Source: Sesamum alatum (lineage: Eukaryota > Streptophyta > Magnoliopsida > Lamiales > Pedaliaceae). Taken from it: a stretch of DNA of 64,000 bases. The stretch spans positions 5,702,367 to 5,766,366 of the forward strand of contig JACGWO010000012.1 in assembly GCA_034509735.1 (NCBI GenBank). The letters run 5' to 3'. Position 1 is the first letter of the stretch. Every line of letters starts with the position of its first letter. The notes under the pieces were generated by a model. That model saw nothing but the letters and a program-made list of their open reading frames with translations, had not been told where the DNA came from and made no database searches. The position numbers and the translations under genes were made by a program. This document shows, in pieces, positions 12,041 to 22,655 of this stretch.

Positions 12041-12335
12041 TGGGGTGAGGAGGAAAATCCAAGGAACCAAACAGGTCCTCTACTTCTTCCCGCACTGTCC
12101 AAACAAACAGAAGAGCAAGTGATCAGAAGCAGACATCGCCCAGGCGCAGAAACGCTGTCGTTTTGTCCACGCGGGCAACCGGCAATCTTCTCGTGCTTCC
12201 TACTATTCTCTCTCTCACCCCTTCCCCGTACTTTCCTCACGCTACACGTTACTAAGTGTATATATATTTTGCTGAGCTGGCTTCACCGGTCTCACCGGTA
12301 TCCCACCTCTGCAAACCCTAATATCTAGGGATCAT
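12040..12335. other. GC-richer island with telo-box, function unknown
   Basis: This stretch stands out from AT-rich surroundings. It has tight motifs such as 'caccggtctcaccggt' and a telo-box AAACCCTAA at 12313-12321. The open frames on both strands (88 and 69 aa) show no domain that I recognise. It could be an orphan promoter or first-exon fragment carried by a transposon, or the 5' end of a lost gene. I cannot decide. Confidence 0.35.
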
Positions 12336-12433
12336 GTCAAAATTACTCAGGTTTTTTTAAAAAATAGGAGTAATTATATTTACACCTTTGAATATAATAT
12401 TTGTTTATACAAATTATACCTACTTTTTAGTAA

Positions 12434-13240
12434 GGGTTAAATACAGTTACCATCCCTTAAGTATTTACCCCACATTAATTATCTCCCTAAAGTATTAAAA
12501 CCTTAAAAAAAAAATCCTGGTCTTCTAACTCCGTTCATTTTTAAGTTCAAAAAGTCCATTTTATCCTTACTAAATATTGTTTTTTGAAAAAAAAATTAAA
12601 GAAATTTTTAAAATACCAAAACCACTCTTTTTTAAAACTTTTTCTAATTCTAGTTTCACTTGTTCATCAAGCTCTTTTAATTTTCGTAATCCTAAAGTTT
12701 TGGAGCTCATTTTATTTTAGTTTATCTTATTTGTCAAATCAAATAAAAATAAATTTATACATGCATATATATATATTTATATATTTACTTAAACAAGTAT
12801 ATAATTAATAAAATTGAAAGAGCTGATCATGAGCTAATAAGAAAATATACAATTAATATATATATTTATATTTACATATGGTAATTATATAAATGTGGAA
12901 ATTATATGAATGTATAAATTTATTTTTAACCTTGTTTGGCAAATAAGTGAAACAAAAATAAAATGAGCTCCAAATACTTAACAATTATAAAAATAAAAAG
13001 AGCTCGATGAACAAGTGAAAATAAAATTAGATAAAACTTAAAAAAATAGTGGTTTTTGTGTTTTATTTTTATTTTTAATTTTTTTTCCATAAATCAATTT
13101 TTAGTAAGGATAAAATAGACTTTTTGAACTTCAAAATTAAAGGTGTTAGAAGGTCAAGGGTTTTTTTTGAAGGTTTTAATACTTTAGGGGGGTAATTGAT
13201 ATACGGAGGATACTTTAGGGGTGGTAACTGTATTTAACTC
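12434..13240. mobile_element. Mutator-like MITE, copy 2 of the 9008-9773 family
   Basis: Its ends (GGGTTAAATACAGTTACCAT on the left, GGTAACTGTATTTAACTC on the right) and its interior ('aaaaagtccattttatcctt', 'aagtgaaac', the TA-rich centre) match copy 1 almost throughout. The flanks TTTTAGTAA and TTTAGATAA look like an eroded target duplication. It sits inside an older MITE. Confidence 0.75.
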
Positions 13241-13310
13241 TTTAGATAATTATATATACGTTATTAAAATTGTCAATATCAATATGTTATTTACACGAAT
13301 CATTCGAGAA

Positions 13311-13655
13311 ACTTGCAATTTTGGTCCCAAAGTATAATGCGATTTGTAATATTAGTTTCATACTTCTTAAAATGATGAAATAGACAATATTAGTCCCACG
13401 CTTTAGAAAAACGTTGTAAAGTTGGTCTCACCGTGAAAAAAAAATGCGGCGTTTGGGACTAACTTTGCAACATTTGGGATTAATTCTGTAATATTTTTCT
13501 TAAGTGTGTGACTAACTTTACAACATTTTTCTAAAGTGTGGGACTAACGGCATGAATATTTTTCTAAAGTGTGGGACTAATGTTGGATATTTCAAAAAAT
13601 ATGCGACTAATATTGCAAACTATCATACATTTTGGAATCGAAAATTGCAATTTTC
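13311..13655. repeat. fold-back repeat with internal 'gtgggacta' repeats
   Basis: The left end contains 'ttgcaattttggtcccaaag' and the right end has a near complement ending in 'aaaattgcaatttt'. Inside, 'tttttctaaagtgtgggact' occurs in near-tandem copies around 13530-13580. It resembles the outer arms of the fold-back at 1450-3090, so it is probably a distant member of that family. Borders are approximate. Confidence 0.5.
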
Positions 13656-14335
13656 TCCAAACCATCCCTAATTTTTAAAAAATTACACGTACACCTTAAT
13701 AAAATGTCAACATCATTATAAAAATTAGTCTTCTTTTTAGTTTTCAAAGGTGATTTATGTAATTAGTAAAAAGCATGAATGATTAATAAAAACAAACCAT
13801 AAATCGCAGAATATAAATGTAATTATCCCAAAAGAATAACTAAAAGGAATTATTGCTATTGAGTCCCTTGCTTATCCCAATACAATAAATTTGAAAATAT
13901 CTTACTAGTCCAGCTGTCATATCTCTCGGTTATTTCTTTATTGTTTTAATATGAATTAATCCAGTCAATATAAATATTGTGATTCGTAACTCTTATAAAA
14001 TTTAAATATAATTCAAAATTTTAATTCGATTTCAAGATTAAATTATATTAACAAGAAACTAAATAAAATATTGTTTTATTTTATTATATATACATGAATT
14101 TTAAAAAAAAAAATGAATAGGAGAAGAAGAAAAATCAAGAAAGTGTTATTAAGGTTTTTGATTTGGGGTAGGTAAGCCACAAATGGAAACATTAGATAAC
14201 GGAAAAGGCAGTGTTAACCGGCAATCACCGGTAAGACTCTGGCAATACAATTAATACAGGGATAGTTGCCTGTACAACGGGACTTTCTCATTAAATTTAT
14301 ATGGATAGTGACGGTCCGAAGGCCCGTTTTATATT

Positions 14336-14386
14336 TTTCTCTCTCTCTCTCTCTCTTTCTCTCACACACACTACACACACTCTCAT

Positions 14387-14418
<32 letters not shown>

Positions 14419-14446
14419 TACACACACTCTCACTCTCACACTCAAA
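14336..14446 (+). repeat. CT/CA microsatellites upstream of the invertase
   Basis: Alternating (CT)n and (CA)n tracts precede the TATA box of the invertase gene. Further (CT)n tracts are at about 14547-14568 and 14683-14722, inside the likely 5' leader and its intron. CT-rich leaders are common in plant genes. The open frames of 133 and 165 aa across this region are low-complexity artefacts. The stretch 13830-14335 before it is AT-rich and shows no gene. Confidence 0.8.
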
Positions 14447-14484
14447 CACCCTTTCTTTCTCCGGTTGGTTGTTGGGTTTGGGTC

Positions 14485-14490
14485 TATAAA
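14485..14490 (+). promoter_or_regulatory. probable TATA box of the invertase gene
   Basis: TATAAA within 'ggtctataaatttaag' is followed about 30-40 bases later by a CT-rich leader. It is the best core promoter candidate before the invertase start at 15953. Confidence 0.5.
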
Positions 14491-14514
14491 TTTAAGCTCC
14501 GCCAGCATGATACC

Positions 14515-14682
14515 TTTTTCCTCTCTTCTCCATTTTTTCACTCCACTCTCTCTCTCTCTCTCTCTCTTGTTTTCTCATCCGGCAATCTCGCCGGCCATCT
14601 CTCCCGCCCGCCGGAATATCCGTCTTCCTATATTCTCTCCTTCCATTCTCAAGTATATATATCTTGAAGGTTTGTTCTTGCT

Positions 14683-14727
<45 letters not shown>

Positions 14728-15952
14728 GTGTTTCTTGATTGACGGAGGTTTAGATCTGCTGTGTCTTTTACAGATTGGAGATTCTTATCTTAGACCCTTT
14801 TTGAATCTTAGTTCCTTCTTCCCCACCGTCATTTGGAATCTGTGGGTTCCGTTTTTCCAAAATTTTCAGCTGTTTTTAAGTGGGATCTTGCGAACTTTGT
14901 TGTGTTTTTTCCAGCACTTTCTCTTGAATTTCGGTAATGTGATGTTTGTCTTGTTTCCCTAGCTTAAAAAGATTCAATCTTTATCTAGTTTCAGTTTTTT
15001 CTGGGAGCTGTAGCAGGATTTCCAGCTATATGTTTGGAATCTGCAATACAGTTTTTGCTCTTTTTCTTCCGGGGGTCGGGCGTTGGGGGTCTAAAGATGC
15101 AATCTTTCTAAATCCCAATTACTTAATTTGTTCTTCATTTTCGAAAAGATTTTCTTACCTAAATTTTCAGTAGGTTGAATGGTAGGTGGGATTTTAGATT
15201 TTCTCGTTGAGATGGATTAACCCTCTTCAATACGTGTAACTAAGCTTGTCAACTCTCTAAGATAGATTGTAACTAGCAGCAGTTGTTTTTGCTAACTAAT
15301 CCTTTGTCTCCTTCGAGATTACTACATTTTAGTTGCAAGATTATCAAAGTATTGTCAGCTCAGGTGGCCTTTTCTGTGTTAATTACGATTAACTTATCTT
15401 ATTCATATGGATAAGGTGGTAAGTTGGTAGCAAATATTGTACCTTTTAGTTCATTTTCTCAGTTTATATTCTTTAAGGATAAGATCATAGTAATTTTGTC
15501 AAAAAATTCTCTTACCTTTACAATGTTGTTTTGTCACTAATTTCTTTCTTTCCAATTTCGGACTAATCTTCTTTAGTCTAGACATATATCTGTAATTCTA
15601 GTGTTTGAGTGAGAGACTGATATCTTAGACGTTTTCATTTACATTATTGGCTTGATTGATGTATGCTTCTGAATACGATTTCGACTTATATGTTATTACA
15701 GTATCTTGACTCTATATGTTTCTTTCTTTCTACTTTTTTGTGTTTTTGGTAATCTGAAATGAACCTGTTTGCCATTGACATACTCTTTTAGATCAGACAG
15801 TGTGTATATACTGATTGGAAGTTTTAGCATTTGTATGCATATATGTTAATTTACGTATACTTTTTTATCTGTTCTCTATGTATCATTTTCATCTTATTGA
15901 GAATATTTCTTGGTGATACAGTGGATACTTCTGGTGAAAGTCGAAACAGATT
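14515..15952 (+). other. invertase 5' leader with a likely 5'-UTR intron
   Basis: An acceptor 'ggtgatacag' ends at 15921, and the 31-base leader piece after it runs straight into the ATG at 15953. A donor candidate is 'cttgaag|gtttgt' at 14669/14670, which would give an intron of about 1.25 kb whose sequence is T-rich as expected. The start of transcription is inferred from the TATA box at 14485. Transcript data would be needed to fix the donor. Confidence 0.55.
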
Positions 15953-18588
15953 ATGGATAGTGTTAAGGTTAATCTTGATGGTATGAAGGGGGGAGTTGAC
16001 GGTGCAAGAGAGGGTGGACTTAAAAATGTGAGTTCCCATTGCTCAATATCCGAAATGGATGACTTTGATCTCTCAAAGCTACTTGACAAGCCCAGATTAA
16101 ACATAGAGAGGCAGAGATCATTCGATGAAAGGTCACTTAGCGAGTTATCAATTGGTTTGACAAGAGGTCTGGATAATTATGAGAGTGCGTACTCACCTGG
16201 ACGGTCGGGGCTGGACACCCCTGCCTCATCTGCTAGGAATTCTTTCGAGCCACATCCAATGGTTGCAGATGCGTGGGAAGCCCTCCGCCGTTCTTTGGTG
16301 TACTTTCGTGGTCAACCTGTTGGCACAATTGCTGCTTATGATCATGCTTCAGAGGAGGTCTTAAATTATGATCAGGTAAATTACGATGAATTAATTCATT
16401 GTTTTCCGTACTTTAGATTTGCATGCTAGGTGTCAGGTGTTAATGAAAAGCTCAAGATCCATTTTATTTCACATATTGATGCTGAAGTTAAGTTTAGTTA
16501 GTAATACAACATGGTGAAAATTTCAGATTTGGTGTTAAAAAGCAATTGGCGTTTCATACCATCTGGTATTTCTATTGCTGCTAAACCAATGTTGTTATCT
16601 TTTTCTGAATATATATTTTATACTGATTGTAGGTTTTTGTTCGAGATTTTGTACCAAGTGCACTGGCCTTTTTAATGAATGGTGAGCCAGATATAGTGAA
16701 GAATTTCCTGCTGAAGACGCTTCAGCTTCAAGGATGGGAAAAGAGAATAGACAGATTCAAACTTGGTGAGGGTGCTATGCCAGCTAGTTTCAAAGTACTT
16801 CATGATCCAGTTCGCAAGACAGATACGATAATAGCAGATTTTGGTGAGAGTGCAATTGGAAGAGTGGCTCCAGTTGATTCTGGTTTCTGGTGGATAATTC
16901 TTCTCCGAGCATATACAAAGTCTACGGGAGACCTTTCCCTGGCCGAAACACCTGAGTGCCAAAAGGGGATGAGACTTATACTGGCCTTATGCCTATCAGA
17001 AGGTTTTGACACGTTCCCCACGTTGCTGTGTGCTGATGGTTGCTCAATGATCGATCGTAGAATGGTAAGATACCTTATTACTCTCTTGCTAGCTCTTTGT
17101 ACTCTTTTTGTCGATAATGATGAAAGCTTGATGGTCTTGGTTTGAACCAGTGCATGAAATAAGTTTTGACATTTGAGAATGATAACATGCGAAGTTTGTC
17201 AATGCAAATTACATGAATGCTAGGAAGGCACCTAACATGTTTTTTCAACAAACTAAAGGTTAATCCGTCACCAAATATGTTTTCATATAATTTGAATAAA
17301 TAATTACACATTAATCAATTTTATCTTGCATGATGGCATGTCTTTTGGCTTGTTTCTGGAACAATTCAAACGAGTAGGCCTTTAAAATTCAGAGTTTCTT
17401 TGGCATTTCTTTCCTTGCATCTTATTTTATATAGAGAAACGGTGAGTTCTTGGAGAGTAGTAGCTGTTGTTATTGAGGATCTTATTTGATGAGTTGAGGA
17501 ATCACTTACAATGCATGTGACAATAACGTGAATCTACATCATCAGACTTCCCTCTGATAAATGTCTATGTTAAATTCAATATCAACAAATTGATTGACAG
17601 GGAATATATGGCTACCCGATTGAGATCCAAGCACTCTTCTTTATGGCATTGAGATCTGCTTTGGTAATGTTGAAGCATGATGCAGAGGGCAAAGAGTTCA
17701 TTGAGAGAATTGTAAAGCGTCTCCACGCCTTGAGTTATCATATGAGAAGTTACTTTTGGCTCGACTTTCAGCAGTTAAATGACATATATCGCTACAAAAC
17801 CGAAGAATACTCTCATACTGCTGTTAATAAGTTTAACGTAATCCCAGATTCAATCCCCGAGTGGGTATTCGATTTTATGCCAACACGGGGTGGTTATTTT
17901 ATCGGAAATGTTAGTCCTGCGAGGATGGATTTTAGATGGTTCGCTCTGGGTAATTGTGTTGCCATATTATCTTCTCTTGCCACTCCCGAACAAGCTTCTG
18001 CTATTATGGACCTTATTGAAGAAAGGTGGGAGGAGCTGGTCGGAGAAATGCCTCTAAAAATATGTTACCCGGCTATTGAAAGTCACGAGTGGCGAATTGT
18101 AACTGGCTGCGACCCGAAGAATACAAGATGGAGTTATCATAACGGAGGATCTTGGCCAGGTTCTTCCGTCATTCTCTCCTCATTTCTCTGATTCAATACT
18201 CTTTCTTCTAGGTTTATAGCTAGTTCATATTGTAGAAAATTGATCAGTTTCTGTTTGTTGCTACAACACTATTTTGCACATCTTCAACGCAGTGCTTTTG
18301 TGGATGCTAACGGCTGCCTGCATCAAAACTGGACGCCCTCAAATTGCAAGACGAGCGATCGATCTTGCAGAGAGCCGTCTGCTGAAGGATAGCTGGCCTG
18401 AGTACTATGACGGGAAGTTGGGCAGATATATCGGTAAACAAGCTAGAAAATACCAGACATGGTCCATCGCTGGATATCTCGTGGCAAAGATGATGTTGGA
18501 GGATCCTTCACACCTGGGGATGATCTCGCTCGAAGAGGACAAGCAAATGAAGCCCGTGATCAAGAGATCCTCCTCATGGACTTGCTGA
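15953..18588 (+). CDS. CINV1: alkaline/neutral invertase, GH100, cytosolic CINV1 type
   Basis: The enzyme hydrolyses sucrose to glucose and fructose at neutral pH in the cytosol. Coding exons are 15953-16375, 16633-17064, 17601-18159 and 18293-18588, all with GT/AG borders, giving 569 aa. There is no transit or signal peptide. The N-terminus holds the family's [17 protein letters not shown] segment and a Ser-rich stretch ([14 protein letters not shown]). The GH100 core starts near residue 107 ([17 protein letters not shown]). VDSGFWW carries the likely catalytic Asp (about residue 223) and SHEWRI the likely Glu (about 448), by analogy with bacterial GH100 enzymes. The C-terminus, IKRSSSWTC, resembles the phosphorylated, 14-3-3-binding tail of Arabidopsis CINV1. 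Length and the whole sequence match the CINV1/CINV2 clade. The ATG is the first after the leader acceptor. The gene looks intact. Confidence 0.95.
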
Positions 18589-20893
18589 AGAGATCTGCGT
18601 CCGCAAATACAAAGCCATAGTCGACCAAAAAGAAAGGTGAGATGCCCGTTTTGTTTCGTTAAAAGCAAGAAAGCATTCTTGGGCGATGTCCCCCCGTTGT
18701 AGGTGTGATGAAAAAGTTTGGTTTTGTGTACATTAGTGTCTAGCAAGACTGTTGTCATCTCTCTCTTTAAAATAAAAACGATCGTTAGATCATTTGTGCT
18801 TCATTCTTCAAAAGGGACTTATGATTTGAAGCTTTTACTGTGTGTAATTGAGGTACTTCAAAATCAAGAGCTTGATTCATTGCCTGCCTATCTGCTCTGT
18901 TCAAAGTCTTCTGCTTAAGGTTTTGAAAACCTTATTTTTCAAGAAAATGGCATTTGTTTCTACTACTTTAGATGTAGAATTACAAGGAATATACCAAGTA
19001 TATGTCTAGATTGATACAAATATGTAAGAAAACTAAGGTGAGGATGGACAATAACATGGGAAATGCAGCTGCACACATGTATTAAAAAATTCTAGTATAC
19101 ATGTAGTGAGAATGACGTCTCATGATCACTTCTCAAATACTCAAACCAAGCAAGATACATATAATATCATTTTTTTGTTTTGATGAATTACAGTGATACT
19201 TTTTGAAATTATATCAAATTATACTTTTTGAAATTATATCAAATTATACAAACACTTCATATTGTTCGTAAAATTACAGTTACATCCATCATGGGTTGTT
19301 AGTGTAATGTTTTTTAGGATTGTTTATGTAAACTTTGCTTTTGAATAGGGAGTGTAGTTTTAATTTTATAAAAAAAATAGAGGGTGTTTGTGTCTTTTTA
19401 ACCTAACTCAGGAACATCAGTATAAATTTACCCTTTTTTTTTTGTTTTTTCTTTTGAGAGAGGTTGGGGAAAAGAAAGGAGATGAATGGAGTTAGGTGGG
19501 GTTAGTGTAGGGATGAGCTGGTATTTGTTGTTGCATATACATGCTTGCTCTTACCTTAACTGAGCTGTCCAAACCCAACCCCCCCCCCCCCCCCCCACCC
19601 CACAAAACCAAGAAAAAAGAAAAGGAAAAAACATGAGTAATTTACTGAAAAAGTTTAATATTTGTCCTTGAATTGATTCACAATTCACAGGTCCACTCCT
19701 CTCTTTAATAACAATCCCCTCAGACTCAGACTCAGAATCTGCTTCTATATCTCTTTTCTCTTATTGTGACCTGCCTCTTACTCCTGCACTCTGTTGCCTC
19801 CCTAAATAACCTCTCTTCTTTATTAATTAAACGTAGTTTTCGACTAATGATACGGTATCGTACTCCGGAGGAACAGGGTCGGTGATAGTATTCCCTCGTT
19901 CTAAAATTTTCATTTTGATTAGTATTCTGATGGGATTCATTTCAGTGCATTACTGCTGGTATGATTGTAGCCAAAAACACATTTTTTGATCAATGTTTCG
20001 AGTATTAATAATGAAATGTTTAAGAGAACTGTGAAAATGCTGCGAAAAGAGAAGCGTGGATGAGTGGACTTGATTAGCGTCATCAAAGTCGTCATTATCA
20101 ACAATGGATTTACTTAATGAATGAGACCAAAGCAAGAATTATTACTCATCCTAATCCAAATAAACAAATTAAGAATGTGTTTTATATAAAAGGGAGACAA
20201 TAAAGACTAGAAAAAGATATTAGCCTAAACTTTTGGTTGAGAATATTGTCCGTTCCCTCCCTCCCTCCCCCCTCGTGTTTTTCTAGTCAAAATTCAAGTT
20301 TTCACACCCCAGAAACGTTGAGCCGCCTCCCTCATCACTATGCCCCCCTTCATTATTGGTGAAGAACAACACAATCTTCTCAAAATATGACACCTTCAAC
20401 TTCAACTCAATCTCATCTTTTAGTTTACGATGTAGGTAAATGTTGGGTGCAGACGAAAAGTTTGAGTGACTTATAAGTTCCAAAATTTCTTTTTTCTGGC
20501 GAGGCGCCTTAATAGGATAATCGTACAACTCCTCTCTATGTGGCACCGATCAATTTACAAACCACATCAGTTTAATACTATTCTTTTTGGTTTCTTGGAA
20601 AGACAACTGAGTTTTTGTTGCATTGATTTGATTATGGTTTGAAGATTGGTGTAGGGGTGTTTGACTGAGAATTGAGGTTGATCTTCATGTATGAGCATTA
20701 TAATTTAGAATGAATAGGAGAAAAGTGTAGATTATCCAAAAATACAAGAGGAAAAAAAAAAGAGGTTTAGGGTGGTTAACTTTTTATCCGAACTAAATTA
20801 ATTACAAAATAAATATGATATATTTAATATGTAATCAATCACTTTTTTTGAACTGTACGTACACAGTAAGTCTGTGAGTGTGGATGTGTATGT
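18589..20893. other. 3' flank of the invertase and spacer
   Basis: The first few hundred bases are the probable invertase 3' UTR. 19190-19440 is AT-rich with a direct repeat of 'tactttttgaaattatatca' and features of a decayed MITE. A pure C run of about 18 bases lies at 19579-19596. A minus-strand frame of 87 aa at 20283-20546 has no recognisable domain. I see no gene. Confidence 0.6.
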
Positions 20894-21428
20894 GTGGGTG
20901 AGATGAGAGCAATGAGCAATTGTTTGAAGACAGCTAAACTGCACTGTTACTCATTCCTTGTAAGAAAGAGAGACCCCACGAGTGGGGCTTCAGTTTCTGC
21001 CAACATTTATTCATCTTTTTCCCCCTCTAAAGGTCCCCACACCCCACTTGGACCCCAATCCTCTCACATCCCAGCTAACACACACACTACACTACACACA
21101 CTGATTCTCTCTCTCTCTCACACACACACATATACACACAGTACTTTCTCTCTCCAAAGACACCAGTCAACCCACAAAGGAAGAGAGGGAAAAAGGAAGA
21201 AACCCCACCAATTTCTTCCACTTGTTCAGTTGGCTCTAAAGACTTTGCAAAGAAACAACTCTTGATCCTTAAGCTTTTCTTCTTCTTCCTCTCTCTCCTC
21301 TCTCTCTCTCTCCCTCTCTCAGTGAGTGGGCTTCAGCTTCATCAATTTGACAGTTGGAACAGTGTTTGAAGAGCCCAGAAAATCTTGTTGAATTCTGATC
21401 AGAACCCGGCCCTCATCCTCCACAAGAA
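20894..21428 (+). promoter_or_regulatory. 5' flank and CT/CA-rich leader of the TCP gene
   Basis: (CT)n and (CA)n tracts at about 21108-21145 and 21285-21320 precede the coding region. This is typical of a plant 5' UTR. I do not see a convincing TATA box, which is not unusual for such promoters. The plus-strand open frames here are out of frame with TCP8 or too low in complexity to be genes. Confidence 0.45.
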
Positions 21429-22655
21429 ATGGAATTTATGGAGCCACACCCCAAAAATCAAGGAGCTGCCGCCGCCAATAACAGTAGCTCAGACCACCGT
21501 GAAGCGGCCTCCTCCCTACAGCTCGTTTCTCCCCACCACCATCAAAGTCAACCTGAAACCGGTTCTGGGTCCGGTCCAGCCCCACCCCATGGTCCATTCA
21601 TGGGCTCCATCTCCATGCACCAATCAAGAAACTTAGCCCACTCCTCTTCCGCTTCATCCACCACAAACCACCCTTCTACCACGACCGCCACCACCAACAA
21701 CAACACGGGCAACGATAACAATTCTGCGGCTGCCAACAAAGCTGTCAAGAAACCCTCCAAAGACCGCCATACGAAGGTGGATGGCCGCGGGCGGCGCATA
21801 CGGATGCCGGCCTTATGCGCCGCCCGCGTTTTCCAGCTGACTAGAGAATTGGGTCACAAGTCTGATGGTGAGACGATAGAGTGGCTTCTCCACCAAGCTG
21901 AACCGGCTATCATAGCAGCCACCGGCACAGGAACTATTCCGGCTAACTTTTCGACTCTCAACGTGTCTTTACGCAGCAGCGGTACCACCATCTCGGCTCC
22001 ACCGTCAAAATCCGCCCCGCTCTTCCTCGGCAGCGCCACCGGCATGCTGGGGTTCCACCACCAGATCACCTCAAACACCCACTTCGGCCAGGACCCAGAT
22101 GACAATTACATGAAAAAACGCTTCAGAGAAGATACAAGTGGTGCAACGTCCCCTAAATCTGGAAGAACCAGTGTTCAGGACCAAGAAACGGGAGCAGACC
22201 CTAAATCGGGTTCCTCTCAGCCTTCCAATTTCATCCCAGCTCCCGCCATGTGGGCGGTGGCTCCTGCAGCTGCCAACGTTGGCAACGCCTTCTGGATGCT
22301 TCCGGTGACAGGAAGCGCAGCCACGGCCACGGCGGGGCAGCCAGAGTGGCAGTACAAAGCACCTTCAATGCAAAGAATAGGCGGGTTCGAGTTCCCTGGA
22401 GCCGGCCGGTTTAGCCCTGTTCAACTAGGATCAATGGTGTTGCAGCAGCCACAGCCCTCAGCCCAGCAGCTGGGCTTAGGTGTTACAGAAACGAATATGG
22501 GAATGTTGGCTTCCATGAATGCATACAATAGTAGTAATAGCAGAATTGATCTGGGCATGAATTTGGAGCACCACCACCACAACCACCATCAGCACCACCA
22601 AAATCAGCCGCAGCAAAGCGACAGCGGCGATGAAAACCCAAAAGACTCGCAATAA
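21429..22655 (+). CDS. TCP8: class I TCP transcription factor, TCP8-like
   Basis: A nuclear DNA-binding regulator of growth genes; class I TCP proteins bind GTGGGNCC and TGGGCY-type sites. One exon, 408 aa. The TCP domain spans about residues 110-164: the basic part [20 protein letters not shown], then the helix-loop-helix with [18 protein letters not shown]. Cys130 is position 20 of the domain, the conserved class I Cys reported to make binding redox-sensitive. Outside the domain, [43 protein letters not shown] and the C-terminal [19 protein letters not shown] follow the order seen in Arabidopsis TCP8, which separates it from TCP14/15. The tail is His/Gln-rich. Ser/Thr/Asn-rich sequence precedes the domain. 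The gene appears intact and intronless, as is usual for TCPs. Confidence 0.93.
   Translation: MEFMEPHPKNQGAAAANNSSSDHREAASSLQLVSPHHHQSQPETGSGSGPAPPHGPFMGSISMHQSRNLAHSSSASSTTNHPSTTTATTNNNTGNDNNSAAANKAVKKPSKDRHTKVDGRGRRIRMPALCAARVFQLTRELGHKSDGETIEWLLHQAEPAIIAATGTGTIPANFSTLNVSLRSSGTTISAPPSKSAPLFLGSATGMLGFHHQITSNTHFGQDPDDNYMKKRFREDTSGATSPKSGRTSVQDQETGADPKSGSSQPSNFIPAPAMWAVAPAAANVGNAFWMLPVTGSAATATAGQPEWQYKAPSMQRIGGFEFPGAGRFSPVQLGSMVLQQPQPSAQQLGLGVTETNMGMLASMNAYNSSNSRIDLGMNLEHHHHNHHQHHQNQPQQSDSGDENPKDSQ

Larger units (their letters stand above)
12367..13829. mobile_element. MITE of the 10329 family, interrupted by two other elements
   Basis: The left end reads AGGAGTAATTATATTTACACC with its first base at 12366, and the right end is 'ataaatgtaattatccc'; these match the termini at 10329-10614. 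The flanking 9-mers are taaaaaata and aaaagaata (7 of 9). Between them lie the element at 12434-13240 and a separate fold-back at 13311-13655. Pieces of the outer MITE remain at 12367-12433, about 13241-13310 and 13656-13829. Confidence 0.6.

Noticed and set aside
14266..14962. Overlapping plus-strand ORFs of 133 and 165 aa rich in Ser, Leu and His
   Set aside because: They are translations of CT and CA microsatellites in the invertase leader.
20283..20546. 87-aa minus-strand ORF
   Set aside because: No recognisable domain; it lies in spacer and its N- and C-termini are arbitrary.
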